A stretch of 64,000 bases of DNA from DASUCS01 sp041166745. Lineage in GTDB: Bacteria; Actinomycetota; Acidimicrobiia; Acidimicrobiales; JACDCH01. The stretch spans positions 1 through 64,000 of the forward strand of contig JBEEGH010000003.1 of NCBI GenBank assembly GCA_041166745.1. The letters run 5' to 3'. Under the pieces are notes generated by a model. The model saw only the letters and a list, made by a program, of their open reading frames with translations, was not told the origin of the DNA and ran no database searches. Position numbers and translations under genes: made by a program. Below are positions 45,734 to 54,949 of the stretch, piece by piece (positions within the stretch are counted from its first letter, which is position 1; each line of letters opens with the position of its first letter).

Positions 45734-46507
45734 ATGGAGACTGTGGGGTACCAGGTCGACGGCCACGTCGCCACGATCACGTACAACCGCCCGGAGGCGC
45801 TCAACGCAATCAACGGCGCAATGCGGCGCGACCTCAACGACGCCTTCGGCCAGTTTCGAGATGACGAGAACGCCTGGGTCGCGATCGTGACGGGGGCCGG
45901 CAGGGCCTTCTGCGTGGGCGCTGACCTGCGCGACGGCCAGCACTCGGCCGGCGAGTTTCCCGGCACCTTCTGGGAGAAGCCGACGCAGAACTCGTTCGAG
46001 AGCGGCTGGGAGATCTTCAAGCCCGTCATCGCCGCGGTGAACGGTCACTGCCTGGGCTATGGCCTCACATTGGTCACGTGGTGCGACTTCGTGATCGCCA
46101 GCGAGCGCGCCACGTTCGGGTACCCCGAAGTGTTGTTGGGTGTGCCCACGATCGTCGGGGCCATCCGCTTGCCCGAGAAGATCGGTTGGCAACCCGCGAT
46201 GGAGCTGTTGCTCACGGGCGAACGCATCGATGCGACGAAAGCGAAGGAGGTCGGCATTGTCGGGCGGGTCGTGGCCCACGACGACTTGATGAGCGAAGCT
46301 CGCGCGCTGGCCGATCGCCTGCTCGCCGGCGCGCCGCTCGCGCAGCGGGTGATCAAGGAGGTCGCGACACGCTCGCAGCACCTCTCCTCGCTCGAGGCGA
46401 TCCGTTTCGGCGAGACGATGCGCAAGGTTGCCGCGGCGACGGACGACGCGGTCGAAGGGATGAAGGCGGCGGCCGAGCGTCGTACGCCGGAATGGCGAGG
46501 ACGATGA
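45734..46507 (+). CDS. Enoyl-CoA hydratase/isomerase family protein
   Basis: A 257-residue crotonase-fold enzyme: VATITYNRPEALNAINGAM, the oxyanion-hole segment GAGRAFCVGADL, NGHCLGYGLTLVTWCD, and EVLLGVPTIVGAIRLPEKIG. It should act on an acyl-CoA (hydration or isomerisation of enoyl-CoA). ATG 45734 is preceded by AAAGG. The stop overlaps the ATG of the next gene (ATGA), so it is coupled with a quinone-oxidoreductase-like enzyme. It marks the end of the eCIS locus. Confidence 0.92.
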   Translation: METVGYQVDGHVATITYNRPEALNAINGAMRRDLNDAFGQFRDDENAWVAIVTGAGRAFCVGADLRDGQHSAGEFPGTFWEKPTQNSFESGWEIFKPVIAAVNGHCLGYGLTLVTWCDFVIASERATFGYPEVLLGVPTIVGAIRLPEKIGWQPAMELLLTGERIDATKAKEVGIVGRVVAHDDLMSEARALADRLLAGAPLAQRVIKEVATRSQHLSSLEAIRFGETMRKVAAATDDAVEGMKAAAERRTPEWRGR

Positions 46508-47469
46508 AGGCAGCCGTCTACGACCGCAATGGCCCGCCGGACGTGTTCCGGTACGAGGAGGTGCCCGACCCGCCGGTGCACGCGCGCGGTGTGATCGTCG
46601 AGGTTGCCGCGGTGAGCATCGAGGGTGGTGACGTGCTGAATCGCGCTGGTGGCGCGTTGACGGGCAACCCCCACATCGTCGGGTATCAGTGCGCTGGTTA
46701 CGTGCGCGAGGTGGGAGCCGAGGTGACGGGCCTCCACGAGGGTGATGCGGTCGTTTGTGTCATGGGCGCCGGGTCGTACGCCGAGCTCGTGTCCGTGCCG
46801 GAACAAGCTTGCTGGCGCGTGCCCGCCGAGTTGTCGATCGAGGAAGCGGCGTGCGTTCCGGTGCCGTTCGGTACGGCCGACGACTGCCTCTTCGAGTTCG
46901 GACGCTTGCGGCAGGGCGAGTCCGTGCTCGTGCAGGCCGGCGCGAGTGGAGTCGGGCTGGCCGCGGTGCAACTTGCGAAACGAGCGGGCGCCGTGGTGTT
47001 CGCGACCGCATCGAAGGACGACAAGCTCGAACGGTTGACCGACCTCGGCGTCGACCATGGCATCAACTACACCGCCGGCGATTTCGTAGCCGAGGTGAAG
47101 CGGCTCACGAACGGTCGTGGTGTCGACGTGGTGGTCGACTCCGTCGGTGGACAGGTGCTCGCCGGCAGCCTGCGGTGCCTGGCGTACCGCGGCCGTTGCG
47201 TGACGGTCGGCAACGCCGGGCGCGAGATGGGAGAGCGGTACGACCTCAGCTCACTCATGGGCGGCAATCAGTCGATCACCGGAGTGTTCCTCGGCGCGGA
47301 GATCGCGACGGAGCGCGTCCAGCGCATGATCGCGCGCCATCTCGACGACATCGCCGCCGGCCGTTTGCAGGTGATCATCGACCGCACGTTTCCGCTCGCG
47401 GAAGCCGCCGCGGCCCACGCCTACCTCGAGAGCCGGTCGGCTTTCGGTCGGGTGCTGTTGATTCCCTGA
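46504..47469 (+). CDS. Zinc-binding dehydrogenase family / NADPH:quinone oxidoreductase-like (MDR)
   Basis: A 321-residue medium-chain reductase: MKAAVYDRNGPPDVFRYEEV, NPHIVGYQCAGYVREVGAEV, VLVQAGASGVGLAAVQLAKR (NADPH fold) and DVVVDSVGGQVLAGSLRCLA. It lacks the structural-zinc cysteines, as in quinone oxidoreductases. Co-expressed with the upstream hydratase (4-bp overlap); a reduction step on an enoyl substrate is plausible. The 3' end overlaps the convergent thioesterase gene by 49 bp. Confidence 0.92.
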   Translation: MKAAVYDRNGPPDVFRYEEVPDPPVHARGVIVEVAAVSIEGGDVLNRAGGALTGNPHIVGYQCAGYVREVGAEVTGLHEGDAVVCVMGAGSYAELVSVPEQACWRVPAELSIEEAACVPVPFGTADDCLFEFGRLRQGESVLVQAGASGVGLAAVQLAKRAGAVVFATASKDDKLERLTDLGVDHGINYTAGDFVAEVKRLTNGRGVDVVVDSVGGQVLAGSLRCLAYRGRCVTVGNAGREMGERYDLSSLMGGNQSITGVFLGAEIATERVQRMIARHLDDIAAGRLQVIIDRTFPLAEAAAAHAYLESRSAFGRVLLIP

Positions 47470-48290
47470 CAACGAGCGAGGCTGTTGCGGATCGCACCGC
47501 CGACGGAGTGGATGTGCTCGGGTAGGAACAGCGCGAGGTGCTCGCCCTCGATCTCCACCACCTCGAACCCGCCGCGCAGGTAGCGAGACCAGCGCAAGCT
47601 GATGTCGCCCGCGGCGGCGGCCCGATTCTCGGCGCCCGTGAACAACGCGACCGGATGCTCGTACGGCGTCGCCTCGTAGCCGAGGTAGCTCCGCCAGATC
47701 GACCGCTTGAGCGGCAAGAGGTGTCGCTCGTCGCCGAGGGTCTTCGGACGCCGGCGGACGAGATGCAGGCGCGCGAGCAACGCGATGCCTTTGTTCTTGA
47801 CCCGCAACAGGTTGCGATGGGCGCCGCCGCGTACGAGCCGCCAGGCATACGCCCGCCGTTGCGGCCGGGACGGGAGGCCGAGGAACTCCTCGATGTGGTA
47901 CCGCAGGTACTTGCGGACGCCCTTCGGGTTCAGTTTCGGGCGCAGGGTGTCGACGAGCCCGATCCACTCCACCGCCCGCTTCTCGGCTTGGAGCATGCGG
48001 GCCAGCTCCAAGGCCACGACGCCCCCGAACGAGAAGCCGGCCAGGCGGTAGGGCGGCTCGACCGGCAGCGTGTCGAGGAGGCGACGGTCGTACTCCAACC
48101 ACCCCGCCACGTTGGCCGGAAGGGCGTCGGAGGGCGGCGGTTCTATGCCGTACAGCGGCTGATCCGGCCCGAGGAAGTCGGCGAGTGCGACGAGGCGATC
48201 GACGTCCGTGTTCCACGTGTGGAGAAAGACCACAGGCGGCAACTGGCCATCCTCGTTGAAGGACACCACTGCAGGCCCCCGCTCGTGCAT
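47421..48290 (-). CDS. Thioesterase-domain alpha/beta hydrolase
   Basis: A 289-residue protein of the polyketide/NRPS type II thioesterase fold: PVVFLHTWNTDVDRLVALAD, nucleophile elbow AGFSFGGVVALELARML (Ser in G-x-S-x-G), and late His in VEIEGEHLALFLPEHI. A basic insert of about 80 residues (around KGVRKYLRYHIEEFLG and RHLLPLKRSIWRSYLGYEA) forms the lid. It hydrolyses acyl thioesters; no synthase is nearby. ATG 48290 is 44 bp from the divergent second hydratase. Confidence 0.82.
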   Translation of the reverse strand: MHERGPAVVSFNEDGQLPPVVFLHTWNTDVDRLVALADFLGPDQPLYGIEPPPSDALPANVAGWLEYDRRLLDTLPVEPPYRLAGFSFGGVVALELARMLQAEKRAVEWIGLVDTLRPKLNPKGVRKYLRYHIEEFLGLPSRPQRRAYAWRLVRGGAHRNLLRVKNKGIALLARLHLVRRRPKTLGDERHLLPLKRSIWRSYLGYEATPYEHPVALFTGAENRAAAAGDISLRWSRYLRGGFEVVEIEGEHLALFLPEHIHSVGGAIRNSLARCQGINSTRPKADRLSR

Positions 48291-48334
48291 TGCTCGCGAG
48301 CCTAGAGGCCTCAGCCGCGACAAGATGGCAGGAC

Positions 48335-49156
48335 ATGGCCGACGACTACGAGACCCTGCTGTACGACGAGCGCGGCGGCGTGGCCTACGTGACGCTGAAC
48401 CGCCCCGACGTCCACAACGCATTCAACGCCAAGATGCAACACGAGCTGCACACGATGTGGACCGGGTTGCGGCGCAACGACGACGTGCGCTGTGTTGTCC
48501 TCACCGGCGCGGGTGAGAAGGCGTTCTGCACCGGCATCGATCGCACCGAGACGATGGGTGATGCTCGCGATGACAGCGAGAAGCTGGTGGGCGCCGGCTC
48601 GACCCCCTTCATGTTCGATGATCCGGGCGCCAACATCGGCCCGAAGAGCTGCGACTTGTGGAAGCCCGTGATCGCGGCCGTGAACGGCATGGCGTGTGGC
48701 GGCGCGTTCTACATCCTCGGGGAGGTCGAGTTCATCATCGCGGCCGAGCATGCGACGTTCTTCGACCCGCACGTCACGTACGGCATGACGGCGGCGTTCG
48801 AGCCGATCCACATGCTGCAGAAGATGCCGTTCCACGAGATCATGAGGCTCTCGTTGCTCGGCAACTACGAACGGCTGAGCGCCACGCGCGCGTTCGACGT
48901 CGGCCTCGTGTCCGAAGTCGTTCCCGCGTCCGAGCTCATGGCCGCGGCTACGTGGGCCGCCGATGCGATTGCCAGCGCGCCTTCGCTCGCGATCCAGGGC
49001 ACGGTGCGCGCCATCTGGGCCGCGCTCGAGCATTCACGGCAACAAGCAATCGATCTCGGCTATGCGTTCGTTGCAATGGGCACGAACCAGGACTCGATCG
49101 CGGAGGGCCAGAAGATGTTCGCCAGCGGTAAACGCATCGAGTGGAAGCTCCGCTGA
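48335..49156 (+). CDS. Enoyl-CoA hydratase/isomerase family protein
   Basis: A 273-residue crotonase: GVAYVTLNRPDVHNAFNAKM, oxyanion segment GAGEKAFCTGIDRTET, NGMACGGAFYILGEVEFIIA, and ATFFDPHVTYGMTAAFEPIH. The insertion DDPGANIGPKSCDLWK is typical of the actinobacterial lipid-catabolic subgroup. ATG 48335 (MADDYETLL) preferred over an upstream in-frame codon at 48290. A perfect 48-bp palindrome starts 10 bases after the stop. Confidence 0.92.
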   Translation: MADDYETLLYDERGGVAYVTLNRPDVHNAFNAKMQHELHTMWTGLRRNDDVRCVVLTGAGEKAFCTGIDRTETMGDARDDSEKLVGAGSTPFMFDDPGANIGPKSCDLWKPVIAAVNGMACGGAFYILGEVEFIIAAEHATFFDPHVTYGMTAAFEPIHMLQKMPFHEIMRLSLLGNYERLSATRAFDVGLVSEVVPASELMAAATWAADAIASAPSLAIQGTVRAIWAALEHSRQQAIDLGYAFVAMGTNQDSIAEGQKMFASGKRIEWKLR

Positions 49157-49166
49157 CGAACGGACG

Positions 49167-49214
49167 AAATCCCATTCATACGTACACAGAATTGTGTACG
49201 TATGAATGGGATTT
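49167..49214. promoter_or_regulatory. 48-bp perfect palindrome between hydratase and luciferase-like gene
   Basis: A 22-base arm at 49167-49188 (begins AAATCCCATTCATACG) is repeated exactly as reverse complement at 49193-49214 around the spacer GAAT. The sequence is AT-rich in a GC-rich region. It starts 10 bases after the hydratase stop and ends 3 bases before the likely ATG (49218); its right arm contains the gene's probable ribosome site and a second ATG (49206). Terminator, repressor operator or translational attenuator are all compatible; no U tract. Confidence 0.85.
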
Positions 49215-49217
49215 GCC

Positions 49218-50120
49218 ATGAGCGCGGGCTTCGGGTTGTTCTTGCCGCAGGTGCGGTTGTCATACGAGACGTTGCTCGAGCGAACGCTCGTGGCGGAAGC
49301 GGCCGGTTTCGACACCGTGTGGTTCATGGACCACCTGTGGGCGGCGGGTGCTCCGGAGCTCGACGTGCTCGAAGGCTGGACGACCGCAACCGCGATCGCC
49401 GCGCGCACCGAACGCATACGTGTCGGTCACATGGTGTTGTGCGACGCGTTCCGGCATCCGGCGCTTCTCGCGAAGATGGCGGTCTCCCTCGATCACATCA
49501 GCGGTGGCCGGCTCGAGCTCGGCATCGGCTGGGGCTCGTTGCCCGAAGAGCTGCAGGCCTTCGGGTTCGGTTCGGCGAGCGCGGCGGATCGCAGCGCCCG
49601 CATGGCCGAAACGCTCGAGGTGCTGCAGCTGCTCTTCACCGGCGAGTCGGTGAGTTACCGGGGACGCTTCGTCGAGCTCGATGGGGCCTTCTGCCATCCG
49701 ACGCCGCTGCAGGATCCGCTGCCGATTCACATCGGCGGCGGCGGCGAGCGCCTCACCCTGCCGCTCGTCGAACGGTTCGCGGACTGGTGGAACTGTCCTT
49801 CGTACGCCGTTGACCGCCTCGAGGCGCTGTTGCCGAAGATCGGCAATGCGCGGGTCTCCGTGCAGCACCCGGTAGCGGTCGTCACCGACGAATCCGAGCG
49901 CGCCACAGTGGAGGAAACGGTCGCACGAAGGTTCCGAGGGTGGGGCGGCATCGTCTGCGGCACGCCCGACCAGATCGCAGCGGCGCTGAACAAAGAAGTC
50001 GAGCTCGGCGTCGAGCGCTTCGTCGTCCAGTTGTGGGACTTCGCCACGCCCGCGAGCATCGAGACGTTCGCCCGGGAGGTCATTCCCCGGGTCGTCGATC
50101 GACGATCAGCTGGTGGTTGA
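49218..50120 (+). CDS. LLM class flavin/F420-dependent oxidoreductase
   Basis: A 300-residue luciferase-like monooxygenase fold protein: FGLFLPQVRLSYETLLERTL, AAGFDTVWFMDHLWAAGAPE, VGHMVLCDAFRHPALLAKMA, HISGGRLELGIGWGSLPEEL and PLPIHIGGGGERLTLPLVER. Actinobacterial members use F420 or FMN. Of two in-frame ATGs (49206 inside the palindrome and 49218), the second is the better start. Substrate unknown; neighbours suggest lipid or xenobiotic oxidation. Confidence 0.9.
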   Translation: MSAGFGLFLPQVRLSYETLLERTLVAEAAGFDTVWFMDHLWAAGAPELDVLEGWTTATAIAARTERIRVGHMVLCDAFRHPALLAKMAVSLDHISGGRLELGIGWGSLPEELQAFGFGSASAADRSARMAETLEVLQLLFTGESVSYRGRFVELDGAFCHPTPLQDPLPIHIGGGGERLTLPLVERFADWWNCPSYAVDRLEALLPKIGNARVSVQHPVAVVTDESERATVEETVARRFRGWGGIVCGTPDQIAAALNKEVELGVERFVVQLWDFATPASIETFAREVIPRVVDRRSAGG

Positions 50121-50123
50121 CGA

Positions 50124-52421
50124 CTACGTGGCGCTCTCCGCCGCGTAATCCCACGCCACTTCGGGCCGAGACATGGTTTCCCGCAGCGCGCTCGCGTCCA
50201 TCGCCTTGGCGAACAGGAAGCCCTGACCGAGCTCACAGCCCATGGAGCGCAGGCTCGCCAGTTGCGCTGAACCCTCGATGCCCTCGGCCGTGACGTGCAA
50301 GCCGAGCATCATGCCGAGATTCACGATGGCGCTGACGAGCGACGACCGTTCGGCGTCGTCGGAGCCCAGCGCGTCCACGAACGACTTGTCGATCTTGAGG
50401 ACGTCGACGGGAAAGCGGTCGAGATGGGTGAGCGACGAATACCCGGTTCCGAAATCGTCGAGCGCAATGCGAACGCCGAGGCGCTTCAGCCTGGCCAGCG
50501 TGGTCGCGGCGCTCTCGGTGTCGTCGAGCAGGAAGCTCTCGGTGATTTCCAGGATGAGCCTCGCCGGTTCGAGCCCGGACTCCGAAAGCGCGAGCTCGAC
50601 GTCGGCGACGACGGACGAGTCTTGGATCTGCCGCGGCGAGAGATTGACCGACATCGACTGGGGGGCGCGGTCACCGAACTCTTCGAGCCACTGTGCGCTG
50701 TCGGCGCAGGCCCGATGGAGCACGAGGCTGCCGATGGGGATGATGAGTCCGGTCTCTTCGGCCATGGGGATGAACGCCGCCGGCGCAATCAGGCCCCGCT
50801 CGGGATGGTTCCAACGCACCAGCGCCTCGACGCCGGTGATGCGACCGGTCTCGAGATCGACGATCGGCTGGTAGTGCGGCTCGAACTCGTTCTCGGCGAG
50901 GGCGCGCCGCATGTCGGCCTTGAGCGCCATGCGGTCGACAACCACCGCGTGCATGCCGGCCTCGTAGATCTCGAATCGGCCCTTGCCCTCGTTCTTCGCG
51001 CGATACATCGCGAGGTCCGCGTTGCGCAGCAGCGCGGCGGCATCCTCGGAGCCGGTACTGACGGCGATGCCGATGCTGGCGTTGATGCACACGCCTTCGC
51101 CGCCGGCGTCGAACGGGGTCTGCAACGACTCGAGGAGGCGCGCGCCGATCTCGTAGGCCAAGTCGCAATCGGGCAGACCTTCCAACAACACTGCGAACTC
51201 GTCGCCTCCGAGTCGTGACGCGGTGTCGCCGGGACGCAATCCCGCGGCGAGACGCGCGGCGGCTTCTCCGAGGAGTGCATCGCCGGCCGCATGGCCGAGC
51301 GCGTCGTTCACGGTCTTGAAGTCGTCGATGTCCAGGTACAGCAGGGCGACCTTTCCCTTGGGGTCGCGACGAATCGTGGCGAGCGCATGGTCGATGCGGT
51401 CGAGCAGCAGAGCTCGGTTGGCCAATCCCGTCAGAGGGTCATGGAACGCTTGATGCGCGAGCTGGTCCTCGAGGTTCTTGCGTTCGGTGATGTCGCGGAA
51501 GTTGGCGACGAAACCGTGCACCTCCGGCTCATCCATGAGATTGGTGATTGCCGCCTCGACCCATCGGTACGTGTCGTTGGCGTGCCTGACTCGCATCTCC
51601 ACGTGGGCGGTCGTGCCGAGGTTGGCGGAGACTTGGGCCACGATGGCGACCGTTCGGGCGCGGTCCTCCTCGTGAACGAACGCGAATCCGTCTCGTCCCA
51701 CCCGATCCTGCGTCGGGTAGCCGAGGACGGCTTCGCTCGACGGGCTGTCGTAGATGATCGTGCCGTCCGCGTCGATGACCGTGACGACATCTGACGAGTG
51801 TTCGATGAGCGAACGGAATCGGCGTTCGCTGGCTTCGAGTTGCGTGCGCGAGCGACGATGGCCCGCTTCGACGATGCCCCAGGAGGTCACTGACACGGCC
51901 GAGGCGCACAAGACGAAGAACGCGTGAACTGCGGCCCATTTCAGCGGGTCGCGCCACGCTGCCGGGTTGTCGAACACGTCCTCGGGTCGGAGGACGCCCA
52001 TGACGCCGTGATGCAGCGCGACGAACGCGATCGACACGAGGAACGGCTGCCAGTCCTGGTAGAGGCTGATCACGCCCAACATCACGAAGAAATGGAAGTG
52101 CATCTCGGTGACACCGCCCGACAGGTGGACGAGCACCGCGGAGGCGACCATCAGACCGAGGCCGGTCAACATCGCCCGCGACCGCCGGTCGATCCATCTG
52201 CGACTGCCGAGAAAACCCAGTAGGGCGGTCGGCAGACTCTCCGCGACATTGTGGAAGAGGCCGTTTCCCGTCGCGAAGCCATAGACGACGATGATCGGCA
52301 CGTGCAGCCACAGCAGCCGGATGATCCAACCGTGGCGTTGCTCCCACTCCGCCTGAGGCAGCCGCACCCCGCTGGGCAGCGCGGCGCGCGCCCGCTGGAG
52401 GACACCGTTGGCAGACGACAT
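50124..52421 (-). CDS. Membrane PAS-GGDEF-EAL protein
   Basis: A 765-residue protein: six predicted N-terminal membrane helices, with a His-rich segment GVTEMHFHFFVMLGVISLYQ, then a PAS domain at about 205-330 (HSSDVVTVIDADGTIIYDSP), GGDEF at about 340-495 (RLGGDEFAVLL with an RPGD I-site eight residues upstream) and EAL at about 510-750 (TGVEALVRWNHPERGLIAPA, LDDFGTGYSSL, EGIEG). Both catalytic motifs look intact, so net synthesis or hydrolysis of c-di-GMP is not decided by sequence. Ends 3 bases after the convergent luciferase-like gene. Confidence 0.95.
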   Translation of the reverse strand: MSSANGVLQRARAALPSGVRLPQAEWEQRHGWIIRLLWLHVPIIVVYGFATGNGLFHNVAESLPTALLGFLGSRRWIDRRSRAMLTGLGLMVASAVLVHLSGGVTEMHFHFFVMLGVISLYQDWQPFLVSIAFVALHHGVMGVLRPEDVFDNPAAWRDPLKWAAVHAFFVLCASAVSVTSWGIVEAGHRRSRTQLEASERRFRSLIEHSSDVVTVIDADGTIIYDSPSSEAVLGYPTQDRVGRDGFAFVHEEDRARTVAIVAQVSANLGTTAHVEMRVRHANDTYRWVEAAITNLMDEPEVHGFVANFRDITERKNLEDQLAHQAFHDPLTGLANRALLLDRIDHALATIRRDPKGKVALLYLDIDDFKTVNDALGHAAGDALLGEAAARLAAGLRPGDTASRLGGDEFAVLLEGLPDCDLAYEIGARLLESLQTPFDAGGEGVCINASIGIAVSTGSEDAAALLRNADLAMYRAKNEGKGRFEIYEAGMHAVVVDRMALKADMRRALAENEFEPHYQPIVDLETGRITGVEALVRWNHPERGLIAPAAFIPMAEETGLIIPIGSLVLHRACADSAQWLEEFGDRAPQSMSVNLSPRQIQDSSVVADVELALSESGLEPARLILEITESFLLDDTESAATTLARLKRLGVRIALDDFGTGYSSLTHLDRFPVDVLKIDKSFVDALGSDDAERSSLVSAIVNLGMMLGLHVTAEGIEGSAQLASLRSMGCELGQGFLFAKAMDASALRETMSRPEVAWDYAAESAT

Positions 52422-52528
52422 GAGGCTGTATCGGCCAAAACGGATGGTGCCTTATGACCATTTTGGTCGGAGCATGCTGTCAAGGCCCGGGGGCAGCGTG
52501 GATGCGGCCGTCGTAGAGTCGGCGCCCT

Positions 52529-53833
52529 ATGGCATGGGACTTTGAGACCGATCCCGAATTCCAAGAGAAACTCGACTGGATCGACACCTTCCTCACCGAG
52601 AAGATCGAGCCGATCGATCTCGTCTTCCCGGGGCTCGCCTACCACCCGCTCGAGGGGAAGCTGCGCGATCTCGTCGATCCACTGAAGCAGGAGGTGCGCG
52701 ACAACGGCTTGTGGGCCTGCCACCTCGGGGCTGATCTCGGCGGGCCGGGTTACGGCCAGGTGAAGCTCGCGCTGATGAACGAGAAGCTCGGACGCTCCAA
52801 CTGGGCGCCGATCATCTTCGGAACGCAGGCTCCCGACACCGGCAACGCCGAGATCATCGCTCACTACGGCACCGACGAGCAGAAGGAGAAGTACCTCCAA
52901 CCGCTGCTCAACGGCGAACTCTTCTCGAGCTATTCGATGACGGAGCCGCAAGGCGGATCGGATCCCACGCAGTTCCAGACGCGCGCCGAAAAAGACGGCG
53001 ACGAATGGGTGATCAATGGTTGGAAGTTCTTCTCGTCCAACGCGAAGACGTCGTCGTTCCTGATCGTGATGGTCGTGACCAATCCCGACGTGAGCGCGTA
53101 CCAGGGCATGTCGATGTTCCTGGTGCCGACGGACACGCCGGGCGTCAACATCGTGCGCAACGTCGGCCTGATGGGTGAGGCCCGGGGCCATGAGGGCAAC
53201 CACGCGCTGATCCACTACGAGAACGTGCGCGTGCCTGAGGAGAACCTGTTGGGGGGCGAGGGGCAAGCATTTGCCATCGCGCAGACGCGGCTCGGTGGTG
53301 GGCGCATCCATCACGCGATGCGCACGGTCGGGATGTGCCAGAAGGCGCTCGACATGATGTGCGAGCGAGCGCTGTCACGTCACACGCAGGGCAGCCTGCT
53401 GGCCGAGAAGCAGAGCGTTCAGAATTTCATCGCCGACTCGTACATCGAGTTGATGCAGTTCCGGCTGTTCGTGCTCTACGTCGCGTGGACGATCGACCGG
53501 CACAAGGACTACCGCAAGGTGCGTCACGACATCGCCGCGGTGAAGGTCCGGATGCCAGAGGTCTTGCAGAACATCGTGCAGCGCTCGATCCAAGTGCATG
53601 GTGCACTCGGCGTGTCGAACGAGTTGCCGCTCGGCGGCATGTGGATGACCGCGCCGGTGATGGCGCTCGTCGACGGTCCGAGCGAGGTGCACCGCGTCAC
53701 CGTGGCTCGCCAGTTGCTCAAGCGGTACCGCCCGGCCGAGGGCCTGTGGCCCACCGAGCACCTGCCGACAAAGGTTGCCGAGGCGCGGGAGCTGCTGGCC
53801 GACTACATCGAGCACGAAGTCGCGAACGCTTGA
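52529..53833 (+). CDS. Acyl-CoA dehydrogenase family protein
   Basis: A 434-residue flavoprotein: ELFSSYSMTEPQGGSDPTQF (FAD/substrate segment), EWVINGWKFFSSNAKTSSFL, LGGGRIHHAMRTVGMCQKAL, and QRSIQVHGALGVSNELPLGG. The pattern fits the FadE-type enzymes that oxidise acyl-CoA or an acyl-CoA-like thioester. ATG 52529. The next gene's TTG start overlaps the stop (TTGA), and an aminoglycoside-phosphotransferase-fold protein follows, an order common in actinobacterial lipid operons. Confidence 0.93.
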   Translation: MAWDFETDPEFQEKLDWIDTFLTEKIEPIDLVFPGLAYHPLEGKLRDLVDPLKQEVRDNGLWACHLGADLGGPGYGQVKLALMNEKLGRSNWAPIIFGTQAPDTGNAEIIAHYGTDEQKEKYLQPLLNGELFSSYSMTEPQGGSDPTQFQTRAEKDGDEWVINGWKFFSSNAKTSSFLIVMVVTNPDVSAYQGMSMFLVPTDTPGVNIVRNVGLMGEARGHEGNHALIHYENVRVPEENLLGGEGQAFAIAQTRLGGGRIHHAMRTVGMCQKALDMMCERALSRHTQGSLLAEKQSVQNFIADSYIELMQFRLFVLYVAWTIDRHKDYRKVRHDIAAVKVRMPEVLQNIVQRSIQVHGALGVSNELPLGGMWMTAPVMALVDGPSEVHRVTVARQLLKRYRPAEGLWPTEHLPTKVAEARELLADYIEHEVANA

Positions 53834-54891
53834 GCGATCTCTTGGCTGAGGACGACGGCGCGCGCACCGAGGGCCTCGTCGACCCAGAGAAGCTCGCGAC
53901 CTGGATGGACGAGCAGGGACTGCCCGGCCGGGGGGAGCCCGTCGAGACCGCGTTCATCAGCGGCGGAGCGTCGAACGAGATCTTCGAGATCCGGCGCGGC
54001 GAGCACACGTGCGTGTTGCGTCGCCCGCCGCGCGAGGTACCGGCAGGCCGGAACGAGACGATGTTGCGCGAGTACCGCGTGCTCGAGGCGCTGAACGGCA
54101 CCGACGTGCCGCACCCGGAGGCAATTGCGGCGTGCGCCGACACGACGGTGTTGGGCTCCACCTTCTATCTGATGAACCACATCGACGGCTGGTCGCCGAT
54201 GAACACAGACGGTTGGCCGGAGCCGTTCCTGTCCGACCTCGAGGCGCGACGCGGTCTCTCGTTCCAACTCGTCGACGGCATCGCCAAGCTGGCCAAGGTC
54301 GACTGGCAAGCGCGCGGCCTCGAGGGCTTCGGCAAGCCGGACGGGTTCCACGATCGTCAGGTCGACCGTTGGTTGAGCCACCTCAGCAACTTCACGTTCC
54401 GCGAGATCCCCGGTATCGACGAAGCGGCCGAGTGGCTGCGGAACCATCGCCCGCGGTGGTGGGCACCTGGCATCATCCACGGCGATTACCAGTTCGCGAA
54501 CGTGATGTTCCGTCACGGCGCGCCGGCGCAGCTCGCGGCGATCGTCGACTGGGAGATGGCGACGGTTGGCGACCCGCTGCTCGATCTGGGCTGGGTGATG
54601 ATGGGTTGGCCCGACCCCGGGTCAGCGAGCAGCGGCGGCTACGTCGACTACACCGGGATGCCGTCGCGCGCAGAGATGCTCGACTACTACACGAACGAGA
54701 GCGGCCGCCCCGTCGACGACATCGACTACTACGTGATCCTCGCTCGCTTCAAGATCGCCATCGTTCTCGAGGGCGGCTACGCCCGCATCGTGAAGGGTGA
54801 CGCGGACAACCCGAAGATGCAGGCGTTTGGTGACATCGTCCTGTCGATGATGCGTGACGCGGCCGAATTGGCTGGTAGCACCACGTTGTAG
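53830..54891 (+). CDS. Aminoglycoside phosphotransferase-fold family protein
   Basis: A 353-residue kinase-like fold: AFISGGASNEIFEIRRGEHT, HTCVLRRPPREVPAGRNETM, catalytic loop IIHGDYQFANVMFR, and metal Asp in IVDWEMATVGDPLLDLGWVM. The family is widespread next to acyl-CoA dehydrogenases in actinobacteria, where phosphorylation of a hydroxyacyl substrate is proposed. TTG start at 53830 overlapping the dehydrogenase stop. Not antibiotic resistance on current evidence. Confidence 0.9.
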   Translation: MSDLLAEDDGARTEGLVDPEKLATWMDEQGLPGRGEPVETAFISGGASNEIFEIRRGEHTCVLRRPPREVPAGRNETMLREYRVLEALNGTDVPHPEAIAACADTTVLGSTFYLMNHIDGWSPMNTDGWPEPFLSDLEARRGLSFQLVDGIAKLAKVDWQARGLEGFGKPDGFHDRQVDRWLSHLSNFTFREIPGIDEAAEWLRNHRPRWWAPGIIHGDYQFANVMFRHGAPAQLAAIVDWEMATVGDPLLDLGWVMMGWPDPGSASSGGYVDYTGMPSRAEMLDYYTNESGRPVDDIDYYVILARFKIAIVLEGGYARIVKGDADNPKMQAFGDIVLSMMRDAAELAGSTTL

Positions 54892-54949
54892 GTGTCCCGG
54901 CGCGCCTGCCCTACCGCTGCCCATCTCGGACCAATAGGGTCATAGCCCC

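Noticed and set aside
53830..54891. Aminoglycoside resistance gene
   Set aside because: The fold is shared by many small-molecule kinases; position after an acyl-CoA dehydrogenase fits the catabolic subgroup instead.
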